This document shows positions 1 through 13,118 of a DNA stretch of 64,000 nucleotides, one piece after another. The notes below the pieces were generated by a model, which did not search any database, was not told the origin of the DNA, and saw nothing but the letters and a program-made list of their open reading frames with translations. The position numbers and the translations under genes are program-made. The stretch is from Volvox africanus (taxonomy: Eukaryota > Chlorophyta > Chlorophyceae > Chlamydomonadales > Volvocaceae): NCBI GenBank assembly GCA_030268105.1, contig BSDZ01000019.1, positions 2,148,001 through 2,212,000 on the forward strand, read 5' to 3'. The first letter of the stretch is position 1, and each line of letters begins with the position of its first letter.

Positions 1-3000
1 CCACGTGCGACTCGACAGTTCCCACGTTCTGCACCACGTGCGTTTTGATCTCCTTGGCACGGTCCGCGTACTTGAGCGTATTGATAGAGTGGTGGTACTG
101 ATCGGCGCTGCCCGAGACGGTAGCCACCATGGCAGTGCGGGAGTTGCCGCTGAGGCCATCCTTTGGTGAAAAGAGAGGAACCCAACACACCGGGAGAACA
201 ATGTCAGGGATTGGGACACCAGGATGCTCCGCAGGACTGATGTGAGAGAAGTGCGATGAACACAGATGAAACGCTGCAACAGTCATCCCAGCCAGCCCAC
301 AATACGACACGGACCCCGTGCCTGCATGATATTTCAAACCCGTCCCCTTCCCTGTCCAGTTTCTGGGTTTTCGGAAGATGGTCTCATTGCATTATGCTCT
401 AAACCCGCTCCAGCCCAGATGGCGTCCATGTCCCAACCAGCGCCTAGGCGGTGTGCACCTTGAGTAGGCGCGTCAGCTTGCTGTTTCTGTACGGGACGTA
501 CGACGCCGCAGCTTTGCCGCTGTTGGCCTTTCCAAGTGCGTTGATGCAGTTGGCGAGAGCTAACAAAGAGCGGTTGATGTTAGCGCCATCGCGTAGCTTC
601 TGTCCCGCGTTGTTGGTCTCAGCAGCCCGCTCTGAGCCCGCCAGATCCACCAGTGACAGCTTGCCGCGAAGCTGGGTCACCTACAGCCAACGAATTCCCA
701 ACAGTCTTAACATCATAATGACGTTTCGCTGTTCCCCCGGGGCACCCCTTGATGCCCCGGAAATTGGGCTGCACGAACATTCCCCAAAGCCCTGATTACA
801 GCTACTACGCCCATGGGTGCTCACCGTACGCTGTCGCAAATAACATGGGCTTCCCTAGCAAATTCGTTAGAATTCGTTTTTGGAGACGAAGAATGGAATT
901 GGTTTGTTTGTTGTACAACTGCCACACACGTTTGCAGCCAATTTAGCTGCATTCAGGGTCTGCCTCGGTATCTGCTGTTGTTGCGTTATCTAGTGCTTTG
1001 TCCTTTTTAAGGGTATCAATTCCAACCCACGCTTACGTTTTTCCACGATAGGGTGCGGTAAGGCTTGGATGCAATGGGAGCCGGCCAAGGACTAGAGATA
1101 AAAAAACCGGCCATGGGTCCAGCGTCGAACTGTTGCAGGGTTTTTGCTTTCGCGTGTAACTCGAGGAGCTTTAAGTGCAGCGAGTGCACCATGTAATATC
1201 GAAAAGTAGCTGTTGTATCAGATTCCGAGTCGCTGCCCACTCCAACTATTGTCATGCGAACTTTCCCGAAACAAATTACAGGAACGCACCTTGTAATGGT
1301 TTTTAGGCGTGCGTTTAACGGTGATCTCCAGCACCTGCAGATGGGCACGGCAGGAATGGCAGTGACAGATCGTCTGTGAGTCGGCCACGCAGGCGTGATG
1401 ACCTGCGTCTACACCCAGATGAATACTGACCTATCCCGCGCACAGTACGCAGGCCCATCCCAGCCCGGGCGCATGCGACAGAGGGAGACGGTTGTGCTCG
1501 ACTTGCTCGTCACCCCTCGACCCAGTCGATCCGGATGACTCCTTGGCCCCCACACGCCAAAAGCGGCCAAACCGCTTACCGCGTGCGAACGTGAGGAAGA
1601 CGCGTTGGCGTCTGTGGCCTCCGTCTTGCGCCGCCGGTTCCCGTCCTCCAGCAGTGTCTGAAATGAGGTGGGTCGAGGAAACGAGGGCACAAGAGAAAAT
1701 GGATGAGGAGATGTGGTTTAATGCAGGACCAGGCAGATGAGAGGAATACCGCGTGCGATACGCAAGGTGGTGGAGGGGCCCGGAGATCAGGACCTACACT
1801 ATGTGGCCTGAGATAGCGAGCAGCTGACGTGTGCCATTGGCGGGAAACTCGGCGAAATGGAGAGGGTGGAGAAGAGGGGGCGCGCCGAAAAACCGCATTG
1901 CCACCGAAGGATGCACATACCGTAGACCCACCATAATTTCCGCTGCCGATGTAACGGTTATGTGTTTTAGCCCCGCCACCACGACACCGAGCTCAGGGTC
2001 CTCTCGTAGCTCTAGGGGCGATGAACTCTTCACCAGTAGGTCAAATATAATCTACGTCGATATAGCAGACGGGAAACCAGGGAGTAAGGCGCCGCTTCAC
2101 GGGAGTGATGGGAAAGATGCGCATAACGACTGAAGGTGCAGTTGGAGTTGCAGACATGCAGTCGCTCTGCCCATGCCTGCCTCAAGGCTCTTCAGTGCAG
2201 TGCTCAATCATCATGTACCTCACGTCCGCATTCTGCACGTTCCTGTCCTTGCAGCACATCGTCAACACGCAATACTAATCCACCGGATGAATTACAGCTC
2301 CAGATTCACGGCCTCACCTCGTTGTAAACCTCCAGGTAAGAACATGTCACATAGAAGTCTTCATCGCGGTGCGACGTATCCCGGTCTGCAAAGATCTTCT
2401 CCAAACACAGCACCATCAGGCCTGGAGTGCAGGAGAAACAAGCAAACGGACCAAATTGAGCACACCTCCACGCCAGTCCCGGAAATGTAACAAGCAGGCA
2501 GGGTGACTGCCGCCACTTCAGCCCGCAAGCATCCCACGCCCGCCATCCCAAGCTACACTCGCGATTTATTGAGGGCAGTGGCGGTCACACGTCACTGCCA
2601 GTATCCTGTGTGCTTTGATATATGCAAGGCCGGCCAGGGGCTTGCAACAAGATGGAGGCCTCTCGGGGTTGGCAGCAGTGGGGAGCTAAGCCTCCGAAGC
2701 AACAGCCCGATCAGCAATACGAATGCTTCATGAAAGGCAGCCATCCGGAGGAGGGCGCGAGAAATCCGTTTGAATCTGGCACCGCGCCGTGTGCCGTGTC
2801 TCGCACCTCCCCCAAAACTTGCGCATCAATGGCATGCGCACCCGTCGTGCGTTCGTTGCTAGCCTTCCTCCTACGCTATAATTCACAATTTGGCTTCCCA
2901 GCCCACCAGTCAGGGGTCCCTAACGGCTTGCCGTCTTGCCTCAGGTTCGTCCCTTCTCAGCCCTGCAATCCCGAATGGATGCTCACCAGGGTCTTGTGGA

Positions 3001-6000
3001 GTGCCGACCATGGTGTATGTCTTGCCGCTGCCAGTGGCACCGTACGCTGCACAGGCAGAAGCAACAGCTGGAGATGCTCATTTGAATACCCATGAGGTCA
3101 CACAGAGGAATCTTATGAAATAGGTGATAAACCTAGGGTACCCAAAAGGCGTCCTAGGGGTATTGCCGCCCCTAGGGTATAACGCATGGCCGGAGAAGCC
3201 GTCTCGAATCTTCACCGCCTGTCTATTTAGTTCCTGCCACTTCCCCCTACGTTGGCAAGGGGCAAGACAATCCCTGCGCTGCTGCCCAACATCTTATGCC
3301 TAACAGCCGCGTCATGAGGTTACATCGTGAGTTGCCACTCATCCTCAGCCGGCTGGTATGCCGCCCGCTTACCGAACACGGTCGTGTTAATGCCCTGCAA
3401 CACGCCGCCGATCAGGTCCCGTACTGTGCCGTTGTACACGTCACGATTCGTGCACTGCAGTCAGGGACCAAACCAAGCGGGCCAGATAAGGGTTCGGGCG
3501 GTCTAGCAACAATTTTTGCTTTTCTGCATTTTTACTCCGTCGCTGCGCTCCTCATTCCTCCCGAATCCACGCCTGACGCTGTTTGACTCGTAAAATAAAT
3601 ACAGCTGAACTGCTGAAGGCGACACGCTATGGCTTCTGCACAGGACCCAGCCTTGCCGAGAGACTAACTTCTGAGGGCTTGCACGGAGGCTTCAAGCAAT
3701 GCAGGAAGGCCCACGCTACCGCTTGCGCCTTTGCGACACGCCACCAGCCCGCAATATCTGCTACTTCCGCTGCGAGGATGCTTCACAACTAAGAGACATC
3801 AGCCTGGAAAGACATGGTGAAGGCGACGATCCCCAAGCTGTTGAGCCTATCATTTTGTGTGTTGGGTTTATCATTTTGGATCTCCAAGGTTAAGAAATGC
3901 ATGCCACCTGGGCCTTCCCTGCTTGCCGTACCGAACGCTGCTAGTTTAGTTCGCCAAAGCTTGTCCGCTTCCGCTTTCCGCATCCCCACGGACCGCGGCT
4001 AGGCCGGCCTATTGCACACTACACCCCCCTCGATCCCTTACCAAGGTCCCGAACGCGATATCGAATGTGTAGCGCTTCTCCTTGGTCCGGTTCTGGACCT
4101 GATCAAGGTAGTCCTGTAAGTGGGTTGGGAGGGTGTGTCCGCGTGAGGAAGGCAAATCCTGAGATAACAACTCAATCCACACATCAGAAGTCGTAGGGAG
4201 GGAATGCAGATGCAGATGAGTGGAGGTTGAATGTCGAATACGGCCTAAAGGCCCCGTCGGCACAACTGGCTTAGTTCTAAGACATCGACCCCTGTCGGCA
4301 ATTCCAGCGGATCAATTTAATTGCAAAATATGAACCCTATCACAATGCCTGGTGGATCATAGTACGTAACAATTGCAGCAGCCCCTTCGCGGCAGCCAGC
4401 TCTTCGCGCCGCAACCTTGACCTGATTTGCAGAGGGGCCCTACTTTCCGTTCCCAACTCAAAATTCGCGGTGTGACACTGTCCCGCAATTATGACGGTTT
4501 AGCACTGCGCAATCAACCCCCTTTCAATTACATAAAACAAAGCTAACCTCCTAGCATAATATAATGGAAAGGCAGATACACGCACGCTAGGCCCCCAAGC
4601 TCCCGTCGGCCAGACGCCCGGCCACCGAACATTGCGTAAACATACCAACTCGTGCATTACTAAAGCGCAGCCAAATGCTCGACGTGCGTTGGGGCCGACG
4701 AGTTCATAGGGACCCAGGGATTCCGACCCTGGACTATCGACACGTTGAACCAGCTCTGTTAGGCAGGTCCGAGAAGCCACCCGGACGCGCAAAAACTCCA
4801 GGCGCCAGCGTTCAGCGACACCCTTACCCACGCCAGCTTACATGCGTTGGCACTAAACGATAAAGCAAAACGAGAGAGTGCGGAAGCATAGAAGAGCATA
4901 GAAATGATGGAAAGCAGGTCCTCTTCACCTCCATTTGCCTCTTTCGCATGCCTGCATATCGTCTGGTGCGAAACTTAACCTGAAATGCCCTTTCAAACTG
5001 CCCCTATTTCTCACACAGTTAACCACCGCTGCTGGCCACCATTCACCCAGCGCAGCCATAAAAGCAGGCGCCGCCTTGCAGGCTACCGTCGTGATTACGG
5101 TTGAACGATGGAGACCTGATAACTTTTCGCCAAGGCATCTCTTGGCGCTGGAGCCAACAGCCCTCCCGCCCAGTGCTCAGCCAGGCGCCACATACGTGAG
5201 GCACCAGAGCGGACACGACTTACACCAGAAGCAGGCCAGACAACAAGTGGTCGTGGCCTTATCCCCTCCGTTTCAAGGGAACCCAAGCCAGACTCGCTGT
5301 CCGCGCCAGCGCCCACAAGGTACTTTGTCACCAGAATCCAAGCTTAACCTGGCGAGGACCCACCCATCGGCCCTAGCTCTATCACGCGCCACAACATTCC
5401 CGACATCCCCAGACGTTGCTGCGCCTGGCAGCGCTCCGCCGTGTGCAGGTGACGTGCTGGGGCAAGGTGAGGGCCCACCTTATTCTCATCTGGGTCCAGC
5501 ACCACAACCACGCGCGAATCCAACACGCGGATGATGTCACGGCGAGCTCCTCTCGCGATCTCCGCACGCACCAAAGGCCGCACCCTGATACCCACCGTCA
5601 GGGTCGCGGCCGTGGATGCACTCACGTACTGTTGAGTGCGAGGAATTAGGTGGGCAAAGATTGCATTACGTGCAGTTTAAAGGCTTGTATGTAAAAAGAC
5701 CACACCAATTCGGCGCACTGGGATGAAGGGTTGGGGACGCAGGGTATAGCGGAAAAGCCTGTGGATATTGGTGGGTGCAGCGCTGTCTGAGCGTGAAGCT
5801 CTCACGCGTAATGAGTGTAATAGCATACAACAGTGCGATGTGACCTCTTGGGTCTTTCCAGTGGAGGCATATAGGCTTGCGTCGGCGTGGGGCAACAGGG
5901 CAGGCCTTACTAGGCTACGTAACCCACCAGCTAGGAATCGTTACCATAGGCCTTTAAGAATAGACCGAGGTAATATAGCAGTAATCTTACAAGCATGATG

Positions 6001-6268
6001 GCCTTACGAGCACAAGAAACAGCCCGATGGGCGACCTAGCCCAATTCCAAACAAACCCGTTGTATAAGCGCCAAAGTGGTCAGTCCAAATAATAAAAGAA
6101 TAATTCGTCACACATTGCCGAGACCCTGTCCAGCACGCACAGGCGGCCCCAAATGGCATGTTCGAACAGTGTTGACTGTAAATACCCATTGCGGGCCACT
6201 CGCCGGCTTACCCTTGATGCATCCACTACGCTACTGAGCTTAACAGGCGCTTTGCTTTCGCGAGCCAT
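1..6268 (-). CDS. Kinesin-8-like motor protein (3' end outside window)
   Basis: Microtubule motor; ATP hydrolysis in the motor domain drives movement along or depolymerisation of microtubules. Exons (descending): 6268-6212, 5628-5479, 4113-4042, 3454-3373, 3046-2987, 2421-2318, 2051-1932, 1657-1580, 1334-1290, 680-459, 160-1; all phases join to give about 383 residues. The order is diagnostic: N-terminal 'GIRVRPL', P-loop GATGSGKT (about 123-130), switch [10 protein letters not shown] (about 233-241), switch II DLAGSE (about 268-273), then '[18 protein letters not shown]' and '[11 protein letters not shown]'. The neck-proximal text ([13 protein letters not shown]) resembles kinesin-8 (KIF18/KIF19, plant KIN8). 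The start ATG at 6268 lies in a 57-nt first exon with a good GTAAGC donor; the next exon has no in-frame ATG, which supports it. The tail that would settle the subfamily is missing. Divergent from the gene at 6649. Confidence 0.92.
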
Positions 6269-6648
6269 CCAGCCAGCGGCCCTGCTGTTCTCCTAGCTCC
6301 TAGTCTGCTGGGCCGTGGCTCCCAGACACAAAAAAGCTAACCCATAGGAATTATTTTCCTAATAAACTTCCATCGACTGACTTTGACTAGGGATCATGAC
6401 AGTCAAGGATTTACAGCACAAAAAAACCAGTTTATCCCTTTGTGGGTTTACTTTTGTAGGTACTTAAATTGTGTACACGAATATGCAATGCAACAGTCAA
6501 GCGTGAAACGGGTGCTTTCAGACTTTGTACGGTGGCTGTAGAATGTGACGAGCATAAAACATCTCGATCTCCAGCTGGCCCAAACCCTAAGCTATCATTT
6601 TCAAATTGCATTCAGGGTATCCACTTATATTTTAAGCCAGTGGGTAGC
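6269..6648. promoter_or_regulatory. Divergent promoter interval, kinesin / lumen protein
   Basis: This 380-base gap separates the start codons of two genes pointing away from each other, so it must hold both 5' UTRs and promoters. It is AT-richer than the flanking exons. No unambiguous TATA box or operator was recognised. Confidence 0.4.
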
Positions 6649-9159
6649 ATGATAAACTGTTCAGTGTGCCTCTCGCGCAACACGCGTCTTCCTATCAAAA
6701 GAGCGCCGGGATCACATCGAGCGTCGAGAGCTGTTTGCAGCCTAAAATATGATTCAAGTACCCCAATCCGCGTTGAAGCTCCTGACCGACGGGCAGTCCT
6801 TCTTGGGACCCTAGCCATCTGTGGCGTGGCAGTTATACCTTCCTCAGAGGCGGGAGTGCTGGACGGTGGGTGATACCAGGCCGGAGGTGGCGCTTCTAGG
6901 TCTTTATAAACCCCGTCGTGTCAGCAGGAGCGTGGGCCTCCAGGGCACGCAGCACCTTCTGTATATTGCTCCCGCAACGACCCGCTCGTGAGTATCACGC
7001 ACACATGATCATGACGTTGAGCGCTAGATGTCCAACTGCAGGCACGGTGGAGTGGTGGAAGGCCCGTAAGCGAGCCAACAGCGCAAAACTGATTGCCCCC
7101 ATTAAGGTGCGAAATACATCTCCCTAGTTGGCATCTCAAGGAGACGGCTCACAAATTGGAACTGTCCATGGAACTCGTCTATACTCTCGATGTAGTAACA
7201 CCCAGCAAAGTGAGGCGGATCAAAGCGCAAACGATTGCTGTGGCCTAGGATCTACACAGCTGATAACGTAAGAAGGGAATGATACGGCGCAAAGGTGTTC
7301 GCAAGGCGGTCTACTTCCCGTCAGTCTGCTGCCATAGTGGCCTCCATTTTCTGACAGTGGAATTGGCGAAGAATGGGTCCGGGATCCGCAGGCATTGGGT
7401 CTCAGCTCAACCGCGGGAACACGGGGGAAGTCAGAAGCTGCAGCCTGGCTGGGCTCCACCTGTGCCCGCCGCTCTTTTGGATTAAGTGATGGCGGGTCTG
7501 AGAAGTTGTAGAGGGATACCACGCGCGGAGAATGCGTCCAAGATATCTTAGCATCTACCTTAATCAGCATCTGACTGTATTCATTGCCGACACACGATTG
7601 TGCGAACATGCAGGTGGCACAGCAGCGGCTTGAAGCTGCGTCAGCGATGCTGGCCGATGGCAGTGGAAGGTACGTCCGCGGCCATAAGGGAGTCCCAGCG
7701 CCAGGGATGAAACTTATATCTGTTGTTGAGAGCGGACCGGTGGCGCTCGGACTCACCGATGTGACACAGCGCATACACGTCTTTGGGTGACTGCTACCGA
7801 CTGCCCTTGCATGCGGACGTTGGCATGAGGACCGCCCCACTGCTTGAGGATTTTGTAACGGCGCAGCCTGCTCTCCCGTATGGGTGTCCTGAGCCAAGCA
7901 CCTGATGGGCCTTACCTCTCACGGCCGGATGGCGGCTCCTCAGTGATTCAGGGGCGGTACAAAACCTTATCACACTAACAATATTATCCACACGTAGCGC
8001 GCTTTGAATCAAAACCATCGAAACGCGAGGTTATGACTTAGGCGGAGGTTATGCATTGTAGGCAATACACATTATCTTTCCGTGTATCTACTCTGCTCTC
8101 TGACGGGCGCGCGCACATGCAGTGTTCCAACTCAAGGAGCGCACCCGCTCAGCAAGTCGGTGGCCGCCGATCCTCCTTACCCTGCGTTGACGCCGGCGAT
8201 CTAGTTACTTAGCGATCTAGTTGTCCTATTCTCATCGCACCAGCTTACATCCGCGCCGCCTGATACCTTACACGTCCCCTAATCGTCGCTGTGCATCTTT
8301 AGTATGCTCGAGGTGCTGCAACTCGTGCGCTCGTCCTCCCTGAACTGCTACCTGTTTGAGGCGCTCCCTTCGGACACGCTGGAGACGCGCGCCAGCCTGC
8401 TCACCCAGAGCTCTAACTTCAGTGACCCCTGCACCTTCCGTATAATTATCAAGAATGTTGTCGGTGTGTGGGTGATTGGGCAGATCGGCGGGGACGGTGT
8501 GTCGGCGCCGACAGGGTATCCATCTCCTAGCGTTCAATTCAGGGATTCCCCCCTGCGCCTGCACGGTTTCCGGGCTTGAATAAACTGGAAAGCTTGGCCT
8601 GCCATGGAACCTAGACGCATGGGACAGTCTAGCAGGCTCCAAATGATACATTCGGTAGTACCGTTAGTCGCCTACCATGCACAATCCTGCTAGAACTTCG
8701 TTACCCCATGTTGAGACCCAGGCGGCAAGTCTGTCCCGTAGGACGAACGTCAGATGCGTCGTTCATTGACTCCCACCAGTGCATACATTTGTTTTTGATG
8801 TGGGAGTGGGAGACGTCGTGACAGGGATGAACCAAAACCCTTTACGGTATGGGGCATGAAATCGCTGTAAGGCGCAGGATGCCCCAGTTTGTTCCTCGCC
8901 TCAGGATATCTGTCCATTCACCCGCCGGTTCCCGACAGATTTCGCGTCTGCGGATGATAAGGAGCGTGGCGCGCAGCTGCTCAACAGCCTTATTCTATCC
9001 TACCAGAAGCTCGATTCGGAGCTGGAGGCCGCAGCCTTGGAAAGCGGGGGCGCTACGGACCCGGCGACGGCTGGCAAGGCGGCACAGCAGCTGGCCGCAA
9101 CTCTCCAACTTGCTTATGATGTGGAGGGCTTTGTCAAAGAGCTGCTCCTTGTGGCATAG
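6649..9159 (+). CDS. Predicted thylakoid-lumen protein with twin-arginine signal
   Basis: Exons 6649-6865, 7042-7106, 7614-7669, 8303-8463 and 8939-9159 join in phase to 239 residues. Residues 1-45 are rich in Ser, Arg and Ala and lack acidic residues at the start, like a chloroplast transit peptide. They are followed by RR at 47-48, a hydrophobic stretch (AVLLGTLAICGVAVI) and a small-residue site SSEA/G near 68. That is the layout of a TAT-dependent lumenal targeting signal. The mature part (about 170 residues) is predicted mostly helical, with a conserved-looking segment 'SSLNCYLFEALPSDTLETR' and a heptad-like C-terminal helix. I do not recognise the family with certainty; PsbQ-like or other small helical lumenal proteins are candidates. 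Location is inferred from the targeting signal; function is unknown. Stop at 9157-9159. Confidence 0.75.
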
Positions 9160-9999
9160 AGGCGGACGAAGGCGCAGTGGCGCGGCTGTGACTGTGACTT
9201 GGATTGGACTAAGGAGTATTTGCGCCGTGTACATGCGTTTCAGCCGATGGATTTGAGGAACGAAGAGAATGAGAGGCCAGGATGGGTATTTTCGATGGGC
9301 ATTCTTCTGTTGGAATGATTAGCTTGCACGGTTGTGTTGCTTCGTGTTTTATGTTGGTTACGCGGCACGGGTATCGCCTCAACCTGTGACATATTCATAT
9401 CTGGGGCAATAGATGCCAGAGGTCTTTCTATTTGGTAGAAGGAATATGTTTATGGCTTCGTTTACCGGTGCATCTTACGGCAATTTTCTGCTAGCGCCCT
9501 ATGGTTCTGTGGTGAAGCCTTAAATATGTGATATGGATTAAGTGCAAGGGACAAGAGTTCGATTGGAATTATGGGTCTCTTTCTATTTGCTTGAACGAAG
9601 TGTGGTGCACATAAAAATCCGCAGAGTGCACCGTAGTCGGCTGGGCTGGGGACAACAAGGCTGGGACGTAGCGGTTTTTGTCCTGAAAGCGCTGGCTTTT
9701 GTTGGTGCTTGCCTTACAGTTGCTGGTGATCCCGGAGCATTTTTGTTTGAACTCTTCCCGAAGATTTCTAGATCCGACTGCAACAGTCATCTTGTAACGG
9801 AGGGTAACGGTAAACGATGGAAAGCTGAAACTGCCCGCGCCGTAGACTCGTGTGCTATGGTAAGCTGGTAACTTAGCGAAGATGATGACAACATTGTTTC
9901 AAATGAAATGGTAAATTCATGACGGTGCAGACATATATTAGTAGTTAGTACGAGCTGATATAAGAGCGATAGCAACTCCCTTGACGCAAGCGGAAGAAC
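9160..9999. other. Intergenic stretch
   Basis: No gene was recognised here. It should contain the 3' UTR of the lumen-protein gene; a TGTAA element at 9793-9797 is a possible distant polyadenylation signal. Open frames are short and have no family motifs. Confidence 0.5.
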
Positions 10000-12900
10000 A
10001 TGCAAGGTCAATGCAACTCGATTCAGCGTGCCTCCCACCAGCGAACTGGGCTTGGTAAAAAGTGTTACGCTGTAATTTTGCATATGCAAACTGGCATTTC
10101 TGTATCAGCTAAAAGGTTCCTTTGCAACGGCATGGGTCGCTGTAACTTGAAACGCGGATGTGCATCTCCACATTCCTCACTGTAAGTCGCTTCAAGAGAT
10201 GATATGAGTTTAGCTGATGGAGTAATTGCAGCAGATCCCCTGTTGCAGGTCGAACGTAGCACAAACCGTTCAACCACAGGTTCCCGAGAGCTGTTTGGGA
10301 ACCGATGGAATTTGGTATTTTGCCTATGGCAGCAATATGAATCCAAATACTCTCACAGGTCGCAGAAAGGTACTTTTTGTGGAAGAGTACGGGAATATAC
10401 ACCGCGTGCCTGCCTGTCATGTCCTCACCACGTCTCTCCTGCCTGTACATATCTACCTGGAGAGACCAACCAAGATACCGGCATTATTATGATGCTGTTG
10501 TTGAACCTGGTGTAGAATTATTATCATAACACGCCATGGAGACATGAAATGACAAGGCATGCGCAGTCCCACCGAGAAACATTGCCGCGCTGGGGTTTGT
10601 CTTGACTAATCATCTCTGCCTCACCCGCACTGTGGCTTACGGATCCAAGATCGTTATGGACGCGGTCACACCGCGATGTCCACACCTCGTGATTGCTCAG
10701 TGTTTACGGCACGCCAGTCTACAATTCAAAATAACCCTATCGACGACTGTTGCAAAATTTTATCCGAGGATCGAGATTGCGCCCCGTAGGTCGTTCCGCG
10801 GGAGTCGAGGCCTGCGTCTCTACGTGGCTGGAAACTTAGCTTCCGGTGCGCATTCGTGTTAGCAACTGCACGTGTATTTAGGAAGTACCGAGACTGGAAA
10901 GTACCGAGACTGGAAATGCACAACACGACTACGACTCTTTTTCCTTTGGACATCCATTTTGTGGTGTGCCTCTCCCCAGTATGCCCTTGTACGGCATCAT
11001 GACTCCGGCGCCCATTCCCCTTGCTCGCTTCCTCTATAATCATGCGTGCGTGCTCTCGCATGAGTGTTGCATGGTTACCTGGTCCGCTGTTTTCTGCAGA
11101 GTGCGACGTACATAGGCAAATGGCACTCGCTCTTTATTTACCACTTTGTTGAGTTTGCCTTGCTCATGGCTACCCTCCTCCCTCAAGCATGCTGGGCATA
11201 CCCTTTCTTGAACCCGGGTTCGCCACAGTGGAGCGTGTCGACAACATCGATGGTGGCAACCCGCCGCAGCTGGCTCCCCTGGCACCAGCGGGCCTCAGTT
11301 CGCCAAGTGATTCAACAATGCCTCTCTTAAATAGCTCCAATCGATGGGGCTCCGAGGTGCACGGGGTCCTGCATCGCATCTCGTTGAATGACTGGATCCA
11401 GATCATGACCACGGAAGGCGTTGGCGCCGGCAAGTCAGGGTACGTGTCAGTACTGGGGAAGGGGACTTGTCCAAAGGCGCTGCTACACGTAAGGGAGGTC
11501 CTGCCAGCTCAGAGTGAGTGGCCATCCCCGGCTCCCTCCCTGGGCACCAATCCGCCTGCCATCTGGGCCCAGATGGGCTCAGTCTCGGACTCTCAGTGTA
11601 GTAGTTAACCTTCGCCTTTCCGAATATCTTGCGTCCATGACGTCAGCTGTCGGCCTTGTGCTGAGACTCGGTAAATAACCCTGTTACTCAAAAAAACCTG
11701 ATGAGGGTAAGATATAACCCGAACGATAATTGTGCATCATACGGTTTCACCAGCCGGTAGCTGGTGTTATCTGGAATCACGGCGGGTGCAGTCTGCGGTG
11801 CAGTGGGCTTAGTCAGTTGCATGCTCTGGGAGCCGAGCCCCGCTGTGTGCGATTTCGTGCCCGTTGGTTTCAACGCCGCATCTCTCGCTGATCTGGCCCA
11901 CTCGCAACCCCGGCATCGGGCTGCTGCGGCTGCATTCGCCGATGCGCAGGTACCGTGTGGTGGAGGTCGAGGTGACGCAATACGACGGCCGCCGAGTGCG
12001 GGCTCTCACGCTGGAGGGACAAGCGCCATCGATGCACAGCGCCGCACGTCCTGTCTCGCCGTCCCGCCGTTACCTGGGACTGCTGCGTGACGGTGAGTGT
12101 GTGTAGTGTTTGCTCGTCATGTGACAGGCCTGAGATGGATCTTGATACCTTGGTCCATGTAATGAATGCATTTCCTTGGTGCGACCCAATAAAGCGAGGC
12201 TTATAGTCTCCGAGGGCGGATTCGAATCACGGCGCCGTCCAGTCTCGGAGGAGCAGCACGTGGGTTCCTGCCTAACCTTATGACGTGATCATGTAACCTC
12301 GTTCAGACGTTCGGACGACTTGCTGTCCTTTCAGCGCTCTGACTTACTTATCCGATAGCTAGTTCCTAGGGCTGGAAAGGGCCCTGAGGACGATCCGAGG
12401 TCCGATATGGATACCTGCCGTCCTCACTCCAGCGTTGCAACACTCAGCAACACTCAGCAACACTCAACAACACTCGGCAACACTCAGTAACACTTAGCAA
12501 CGCACCGTTTTTGTGCGTGTCGCAGGTGCGCGCCACTATGGGCTAGACCCTGAGTACGTCACGTATCTCGATTCGCTGAATCCGTACGAGGGAGATGGAT
12601 GGAACGCCGCCATGGGCAGAGCCATTTCGCTTGCAGTGGTGGTGCCATTAGCACTGCCGCTGTTGCCACCCTTCTTCCTGCGCATGGCTGGCAACAAAGC
12701 CCGTGATGCGGCGCAGCAAGCCAAGGGGGTTGGCGGTAATGGGACTGAGCCATCCACTACTCTTGCGGGTTGCACTTCGGTGGCAGATTGCGTTGAGGCG
12801 GCCGCCAAGGGGGTGACTGCGTCGTCTAGGGATTCGGCCGATGTAGGAATCGGCGACTCCGCCATGACGGCCACGACACCGACCCCAACAGGGTCGTTTA

Positions 12901-13118
12901 GGGTCACCGCACCGATACGTGGGTCAGTGCCCACCAGCAGCAATGGCGACCTACCGTCACAGCTGTTACGGCCGCCGCTGGTGCTGCCAGAGGTTGCGAG
13001 TGGGTACTTGCGCGCCATTCAGTACGTCACTTGGGCCGTACATGATATACTGGCGGCTCCACTGCTGGGCAACGGCAGCAGTGCCGCCGGCAATGGTAAC
13101 AGTAACGGCAAGCTGTAA
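10000..13118 (+). CDS. Gamma-glutamylcyclotransferase-fold protein with hydrophobic C-terminal segment
   Basis: Exons 10000-10181, 10249-10369, 10790-10845, 11188-11439, 11950-12092 and 12526-13118 join in phase to 448 residues (404 if the in-frame ATG at 10132 is used). The GGCT/AIG2-like superfamily signature WYFAYGSNM sits at about 83-91. It is followed by 'RESRPASLRGWKLSF', 'GIPFLEPGFATVE', 'EVHGVLHRI' with 'TTEG', and 'GYRVVEVEV', the usual strand order of the fold. The family opens gamma-glutamyl bonds to give 5-oxoproline, in glutathione turnover or related reactions. After 'YLDSLNPYEGDGW' comes an Ala/Leu/Pro-rich hydrophobic stretch (about 284-304) and a low-complexity Gly/Asn/Ser tail, so the protein may be membrane-anchored. 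The substrate cannot be told from sequence. The first exon has the perfect donor GTAAGT; its exact start is uncertain. The N-terminus could be a targeting peptide. Confidence 0.85.
10883..10915. repeat. 16-bp direct tandem duplication
   Basis: The unit AAGTACCGAGACTGGA occurs twice back to back within an intron of the GGCT-like gene. It is a simple local duplication with no apparent function. Confidence 0.8.
12438..12501. repeat. 10-bp minisatellite in last GGCT intron
   Basis: About six copies of CAACACTCAG with scattered single-base changes, ending about 25 bases before the 3' splice site of the final exon (12526). It lies inside the intron and does not enter coding sequence. Confidence 0.9.

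Noticed and set aside
4660..4770. Possible tRNA, because of a CCAGGG...CCCTGG stem with a seven-base loop
   Set aside because: The loop is TCGGAAT rather than a TTCRANY T-loop, and no acceptor, D or anticodon stems can be built around it. It lies in a kinesin intron.
5382..5625. Kinesin start at 5625
   Set aside because: The codon there is GTG. An upstream exon (6268-6212) with ATG joins in phase to the acceptor at 5628.
7220..7897. 225-codon minus-strand open frame overlapping the lumen-protein gene
   Set aside because: It lies across introns and an exon of a gene whose splice phases all fit on the plus strand, and it has no family motif.
10221..10492. Start of the GGCT-like gene within the exon carrying YFAYGSNM
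   Set aside because: The frame opens with TTG, not ATG, right at a splice acceptor. An upstream exon with an ATG and a GTAAGT donor joins in phase at 10249.
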